Below are positions 6,368 to 9,539 of a DNA stretch of 9,539 nucleotides, piece after piece (position 1 is the stretch's first letter; every line of letters begins with the position of its first letter). The stretch spans positions 1-9,539 of the forward strand of contig CAYISF010000028.1 in the NCBI GenBank assembly GCA_964366065.1. Direction: 5' to 3'. The notes under the pieces are model-generated. The model was given only the letters and a program-made list of their open reading frames with translations. It searched no databases and was not told the origin of the DNA. The DNA is from JBAZYZ01 sp964366065. Lineage in GTDB: Bacteria > Patescibacteriota > Minisyncoccia > Phycocordibacterales > VMEP01. The translations under genes were made by a program, and so were the position numbers.

Positions 6368-7378
6368 CTAAAAGTTGGCAGTCGCAATATAAGTTAAGGT
6401 GGCGGTGTAACTTCCCGCTTCGGTTGAACCGGCAATGTTGGCGATATAGCGTACCCCGAACACATCTTCGGTGCTGTCCCCGGCACCAGAGGCAACTTGA
6501 TCTGGGAAAGCCGCAGTGTCCAGCGCCCAGTTTGCGCTTGCATACGGCACAGTGGCCGAGCCACCCGTGCCGGAATTCACAATCAAGCGCGCGCCAAATT
6601 GTTCCGCGCCGGGAGACGACGCCACGGCTGATGCTCCGATAGCGGTAACCGTATTGCCGCCCGAAGCGAGCGTAGCGCCGTTTAATGTTATGACATAGCC
6701 GCTGGAAGCGTTGGTGGAAGCGGATAAAGTATGCGCGTCGGCGGTATCCGAAGCCGAACCTAGCGTATCGCCGGTGGCGTAACGAGCGGAGGAATTTAAA
6801 GCACCAAAACCAATGGTGGGGTCGGAGATATTAAAAGTCAATGACTGCGATGCGGCTCCCACCGCCGTCCCGCATATTTTATATTCGGTGTAGGCGGTGG
6901 TATTTCCCACATGCGAATTATCCGTTGCCTTCATCGAAGCAAGAGTGGTGTCGTATAAAATAGGAGTTGTGCAGTTGGTTGCTTGATAGCCCACAGAAAC
7001 AGTGCCGCCGCTCGGCACGGACATACAGGCGCTTTGCGCATAACTGCCTGATTGTTGAGCGTGCGCGTTGCTTGTTCCGGATAATTTCAATACCGTGGCA
7101 AAAGTGCCGGAACATAAATTATCAAGCCCTGTTATTCCATTACAACAGACAACATTAGCGTCATAGTCCGCATCCGCTTGACCCGGAAGTTCCGCGTGCG
7201 CGTTGGTCGCGCCAGACATTCTAAGAATCACTTTATTAGTGCCACCGGTGCAAGCGGCGGAAGTCGTAACGGAACAAGATAGCGTGCCGGCGCAAACAGG
7301 GAGAACAAAAAATGTCCCGAAAAACAGGACAGGGAGAACAAAATAAATTACCGTGATTTTATTTGCGAACTTACTCAT
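6368..7378 (-). CDS. Secreted protein with triple NAH...C repeats and WxL-like C-terminal domain
   Basis: A 336-residue protein. The signal peptide covers about 1-30 (LPVCA). The N-terminal half holds three copies of a roughly 25-residue unit with pattern T-x-N-[AS]-H-[AV]...Y...C: residues 51-79 (SGATNAHAELPG.. VVCC), 97-118 (SGTSNAHAQQSG.. SAC) and 145-169 (KATDNSHVGNTT.. KIC). Further cysteines are C35, C43, C89 and C136. The C-terminal half (about 178-336) is WxL-like: SLTFNISDPTIGFGALNSS, SASTNASSGYVITLNGATL, EQFGARLIVN and a final EAGSYTATLTYIATANF. It shares this half with the next gene but not the N-terminal region. Start ATG 7376-7378 lies 9 bases after the previous stop with an A-rich leader and no Shine-Dalgarno site. 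It is probably exported and held at the wall through the C-terminal domain; the repeat function is unknown, though conserved His and Cys could bind metal. Confidence 0.83.
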   Translation of the reverse strand: MSKFANKITVIYFVLPVLFFGTFFVLPVCAGTLSCSVTTSAACTGGTNKVILRMSGATNAHAELPGQADADYDANVVCCNGITGLDNLCSGTFATVLKLSGTSNAHAQQSGSYAQSACMSVPSGGTVSVGYQATNCTTPILYDTTLASMKATDNSHVGNTTAYTEYKICGTAVGAASQSLTFNISDPTIGFGALNSSARYATGDTLGSASDTADAHTLSASTNASSGYVITLNGATLASGGNTVTAIGASAVASSPGAEQFGARLIVNSGTGGSATVPYASANWALDTAAFPDQVASGAGDSTEDVFGVRYIANIAGSTEAGSYTATLTYIATANF

Positions 7379-7387
7379 TTTTATTCA

Positions 7388-8371
7388 TTAATTATCCAAA
7401 CGAACAACCGGGGTATGGCTAATCGTGCCGGTAAATGCCGTTGGGTCTATTGTTGTGTTACAAGTGCCCGAAGTCATTGTATAGAGCCCCTCGTATTCTT
7501 TTTTGCCCGTCGGCACGGCAGAGGTATTGACCACAGTATTGGCGGTTGAAGTAAACATAAATACAGTGTTACTGCAAGTTGTGGCACAACCAAAGGCAAT
7601 GTAGTAGTTCCCCGGTGTAAGCGTAACCGCGCCAACCGTTACGGGATTTGCTCCTGCCGCGGGGACATCGGTAACATCAATGAGCTTTGAGGAGCCCGCT
7701 TCGTTATACACGCAAAACCTTATAGTGCCGGCTGTAGTTACCGCGCCCACATTGTAGGTCAACTGGTTAACGGTGATGCTATAAGGGATAGTAAAGAGAG
7801 CAACCTTACGAGCCGTAAGAGATGTCATCGCCACCGCGGCATTTGCTCCAGTACCCAAACCGCTTGCGTTTTTCGTTGTTACTGTTGTCATAGTGCTCCC
7901 ACCGCCGGTTTGGTCGGTACCGCAGGAGAAACTGTTTGTGCTGATGTTGTAGAGGAGTTTGTCGGTCGTCGCGCCCGAACAGGTCGGCAAAGTACGCGCC
8001 GTAACCGCTGAAGCAGAATCTCCAACAAATACCGCATCGTCCGCGGTAGCGGCAAGTCCAGTTCCGCCGTTTGCGACCGGCAAAATACTGGTTCCGACAT
8101 CGGCTGACGCCGCCAAATTGATCGCGCTCCAAGCTGGCGCGGCTGCGCCGGTTGATTTTAAAAATCCAGCCGCGCCGGATAGCTTTAAAAGAGTATCAAT
8201 ACCTGAACCATAAATAATATCGCCCAAGACGACACCTCCAGAACTTTCTGTATAAAGGTGCCCCGGATTCGGCGTCGCGGCATAAACAACTTCAGCCACA
8301 ATGAGAGCGATAACCAAGAGCAGAACGGCGTTAAGAACTTTATTGAAGTTAAATTTTGGAAAATTATTCAT
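7388..8371 (-). CDS. Secreted or membrane-anchored phage-tail-fibre-like surface protein
   Basis: A 327-residue protein from ATG 8369-8371. A TTG six bases further upstream (8375-8377) would add two residues but is less likely. Residues 10-31 are hydrophobic, a signal peptide ending VVYA or an uncleaved anchor. Residues 45-155 carry motifs found in phage tail fibres and related adhesins: GDIIYGSGIDTLLKLSG, FLKSTGAAAPAWSAINLA, ILPVANGGTG, then TLPTCSGATTDKLLYN and NSFSCGTD. Residues 160-327 form a beta-sandwich-like domain (VALFTIPYSITVNQLTYNVG, TIRFCVYNEAG, LTPGNYYIAFGCATTC) that may be a binding head. The start lies inside the previous gene (8-base overlap). The GGAGGT further upstream belongs to that gene's Gly-Gly-Ala-Gly codons and is too far away (about 28 bases) to act as a ribosome binding site. 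Likely role: attachment to another surface; ligand unknown. Confidence 0.8.
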   Translation of the reverse strand: MNNFPKFNFNKVLNAVLLLVIALIVAEVVYAATPNPGHLYTESSGGVVLGDIIYGSGIDTLLKLSGAAGFLKSTGAAAPAWSAINLAASADVGTSILPVANGGTGLAATADDAVFVGDSASAVTARTLPTCSGATTDKLLYNISTNSFSCGTDQTGGGSTMTTVTTKNASGLGTGANAAVAMTSLTARKVALFTIPYSITVNQLTYNVGAVTTAGTIRFCVYNEAGSSKLIDVTDVPAAGANPVTVGAVTLTPGNYYIAFGCATTCSNTVFMFTSTANTVVNTSAVPTGKKEYEGLYTMTSGTCNTTIDPTAFTGTISHTPVVRLDN

Positions 8372-9086
8372 AGACAATTAAAATAAAAACGGACCCGGCA
8401 CCTCCTATAATCGGGACAACGAAACGCGCCCTTTTAGACGAATCGAGCGAAGATAGAAATGCTTGAATGGGAGACTCAATTAAGTTATCCAAACCCTCGC
8501 TCTTAAAGAATTTAACACGCGTTGTTAAATTACCGAAGTCGCCCGTGTGGTAGCTAATGGCAACCAAATATGTCTCTCCGTCATAACCATCAACCTTGAT
8601 ATCGTCTATGACGATGCCTTGCTGAACAACAAACCAGCTATTCAGCCCCAGTTCTAATGTATCTTGAGGCAAAACAAAAACCTTAAACCCCGAAATGCCT
8701 TTCATGACAGCGGGAGCAGGGGCAGGCTCTACAAAAGCGGGAGCGGTATTCTCAACAGGCGTGGATGGAAGTAGAATCTGTAAAATTTCTTCCACAATAG
8801 AAGTGTCTGTCGGAGCGGTGGGAGCAGGTTCCGCCGGAGGTGGTTCTATGGGGACAGGTTCAGTTATGATTGGCTCTGTGGAGGTGGATTCGGTGGAAAT
8901 AGGTTCCGTGGAGACAGAATCTATGGGAGCAGAATCTGCCGGCGAGACAGTGTCCGTTGGAACAGCGTCTATTACAGAAGCTGTTTGACTGGAGCCCGGT
9001 ATTTTAATATCTAAAGTAATCAAAACCGCAAACGCTAAAACAGCGACACCGGCTACCAAAAGCTCCGCCAATTTTTTATTTAACAT
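8364..9086 (-). CDS. Membrane-anchored protein with Pro/Thr/Glu-rich stalk and small C-terminal domain, family unknown
   Basis: A 240-residue protein and the first gene of the run. Residues 8-25 are a hydrophobic N-terminal helix after a KK pair, with no clear cleavage site, so it is probably an anchor with the rest outside. Residues 35-128 are a low-complexity stalk rich in Pro, Thr, Ser and Glu with degenerate units such as STEPISTESTSTEP and ITEPVPIEPPPAEP. Residues 129-240 form a small folded domain (GFKVFVLPQDTLELGLNSWF, IDDIKVDGYDGETYLVAISY, RFVVPIIGGAGSVFILIVYE), probably mostly beta. I do not recognise the family. ATG 9084-9086 sits only two bases after a TATAAT box, so the mRNA may be leaderless or nearly so. 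It may project a small domain away from the envelope beside the adhesin-like proteins encoded downstream. Confidence 0.75.
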   Translation of the reverse strand: MLNKKLAELLVAGVAVLAFAVLITLDIKIPGSSQTASVIDAVPTDTVSPADSAPIDSVSTEPISTESTSTEPIITEPVPIEPPPAEPAPTAPTDTSIVEEILQILLPSTPVENTAPAFVEPAPAPAVMKGISGFKVFVLPQDTLELGLNSWFVVQQGIVIDDIKVDGYDGETYLVAISYHTGDFGNLTTRVKFFKSEGLDNLIESPIQAFLSSLDSSKRARFVVPIIGGAGSVFILIVYE

Positions 9087-9136
9087 ACATTATATTTTAC
9101 CACATCTTTTGTAAAACAATAACAATAAGGAACAAT
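9087..9136 (-). promoter_or_regulatory. Putative operon promoter with three AACAAT repeats
   Basis: On the minus strand TATAAT (9094-9089) and the overlapping TAAAAT (9099-9094) are candidate -10 boxes immediately before ATG 9086. Upstream, ATTGTT occurs three times (plus-strand AACAAT at 9115-9120, 9121-9126 and 9131-9136), two of them in tandem; one may provide a -35 element, or the set may bind a regulator. A -10 this close to the ATG implies a leader of roughly zero bases. No promoter mapping is possible from sequence alone. Confidence 0.5.
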
Positions 9137-9289
9137 TACCCCCCTACCATATGATAAACGAAGGCACGATTTTGAATTTGAAATTTGAATTTAATTTTCC
9201 CATCCCGAATCCCGCGCGCATTCCCTCCCAGACCCTTCCTGCGCGTGGAACCCCAACCCCAATTCCCGCCGAATTTCAAAAAAATCAGT

Positions 9290-9338
9290 CTCGGTTTTTG
9301 CGAATCCATGTCCCAGAAAATAGTTTCGCAAAACCGAG
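9290..9338. repeat. Imperfect inverted repeat, 14-15 bp arms
   Basis: CTCGGTTTTTGCGAA (9290-9304) is complementary to TTTCGCAAAACCGAG (9324-9338) apart from one extra T in the left arm, with about 20 bases between. It could form a long hairpin in either transcript. No T-tract follows on either strand, so it is not a standard terminator. Confidence 0.6.
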
Positions 9339-9356
9339 TCCACCGAATTGGTACTA

Positions 9357-9520
9357 GAACTCCGTCAGTTTCTCCTTTGGAGAAACCCGCCCTCAACACC
9401 ACACCAAACAATACATTGTGTGGTGGTGAGGGCGGAGCGACGGAGCGGGAGCGGAGCCGAGCCGAGCACCATTCTGGTGCTTCGGCTCGGTGGAGTGGAC
9501 GCTACGGCGTGACGGAGTTC
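9357..9520. repeat. Nested inverted repeats: 11-bp closing stem around three hairpins
   Basis: GAACTCCGTCA (9357-9367) pairs perfectly with TGACGGAGTTC (9510-9520). Inside are three hairpins: TTTCTCC/GGAGAAA (9369-9385, 7 bp, 3-base loop); an 18-bp stem with one mismatch (arms 9387-9404 and 9418-9435, 13-base loop); and a 15-bp stem with one bulge (arms 9457-9471 and 9475-9490, loop TTC). Together this could fold into a four-way cloverleaf of about 164 bases. Candidates are a structured RNA, a small non-autonomous foldback element, or an intergenic repeat family. No tRNA, tmRNA or other known RNA signature was recognised. Confidence 0.55.
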
Positions 9521-9539
9521 GTCGTGGAGCGTACGATTA

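Larger units (their letters stand above)
9137..9539. other. Intergenic region without a convincing gene
   Basis: About 400 bases with no supported coding sequence. Open frames exist on both strands (for example 9151-9357 plus, 9136-9411 minus) but they run through inverted repeats and low-complexity sequence and look like no protein I know. The left part has an AT-rich stretch built of TTTGAA/AAATTT units (9173-9198). The right part (from about 9420) is strongly purine- and GC-rich with repeated CGGAGC/GGAGC units. Several strong inverted repeats are listed separately. Confidence 0.6.

Noticed and set aside
7285..7378. Lipoprotein signal in the 6368-7378 protein (LPVC before GTL)
   Set aside because: Pro at -2 and Val at -1 before the Cys do not fit the lipobox, which needs a small residue at -1; an ordinary signal peptide cut after CA is more likely.
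8399..8406. AGGAGGTG as a ribosome binding site for the tail-fibre-like gene
   Set aside because: It lies about 28 bases from the ATG and is explained by Gly-Gly-Ala-Gly codons of the overlapping upstream gene.
9151..9357. 68-codon plus-strand frame
   Set aside because: It overlaps the same repeats, has no supporting start signal and resembles no known protein; it is also antisense to the other doubtful frame.
9136..9411. 91-codon minus-strand frame between the operon promoter and the right end
   Set aside because: It runs through several inverted repeats and the AT-rich tract, has no recognisable domain or ribosome binding site, and its composition looks like translated intergenic sequence.
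9357..9520. Integron attC site
   Set aside because: The folded shape is suggestive, but the core motifs expected at the ends (RYYYAAC and GTTRRRY) are not present and no integrase or cassette array is visible.
9416..9539. Plus-strand frame open to the window edge, possible start of a neighbouring gene
   Set aside because: It lies inside the foldback element, begins only with a TTG and has a low-complexity Arg/Glu/Ser-rich product; the window ends before it can be judged.

Overview
This window reads as part of a bacterial genome from the Candidate Phyla Radiation (Patescibacteria), most likely the Parcubacteria group. That placement is an inference from family resemblance: cohesin-like membrane proteins, secreted dockerin proteins, small beta-rich surface proteins ending in a ..SYTATLTY.ATANF-type tail, and tightly packed genes with few Shine-Dalgarno sites. 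Genes end in TAA, TGA or TAG, so the recoded-TGA groups (Gracilibacteria, SR1) are unlikely.

All nine recognisable genes lie on the minus strand, so they are transcribed from right to left. They run from a promoter just right of 9086 to a hairpin at 5-30. Gaps are 4-32 bases, several genes overlap by 4-28 bases, and the only real internal break is 6237-6367, which holds a second promoter. In transcription order the genes are: (1) 8364-9086, a membrane-anchored protein with a Pro/Thr/Glu-rich stalk; (2) 7388-8371, a secreted protein resembling phage tail fibres; (3) 6368-7378, a secreted protein with three NAH...C repeats and a WxL-like C-terminal domain; (4) 5172-6236, a second WxL-like surface protein, frame-broken near its start; (5) 4128-5162, a DUF916-like (WxL-interacting type) membrane protein; (6) 3085-4131, a secreted protein with a Cys-rich module and a C-terminal dockerin; (7) 2205-3080 and (8) 790-2232, membrane-anchored cohesin-like proteins; (9) 68-757, a cytoplasmic winged-helix protein with a long Pro/Glu-rich N-terminus.

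The genes look like one cell-surface assembly. WxL-like proteins plus a DUF916-like protein recall the WxL clusters of Gram-positive bacteria. Next to them sits a potential cohesin-dockerin pair, in which the dockerin protein would be held at the membrane by two cohesin proteins. One cohesin protein has a cytoplasmic coiled-coil tail, and the following gene is a putative DNA-binding protein, so a surface-to-transcription link is conceivable but speculative.

The strongest single observation is in gene 4. A well-placed promoter and ATG at 6306 are separated from the main reading frame by a (TC)9 repeat (minus strand). With 9 units the ATG frame stops after 15 codons. With 10 units it would run straight into a textbook signal peptide and the whole protein. 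This looks like a phase-variable surface gene caught in the OFF state, or else a repeat-length error.

The right end (9087-9539) has no convincing gene. It holds the operon promoter and a cluster of inverted repeats, including an 11-bp stem that closes around three hairpins (9357-9520).
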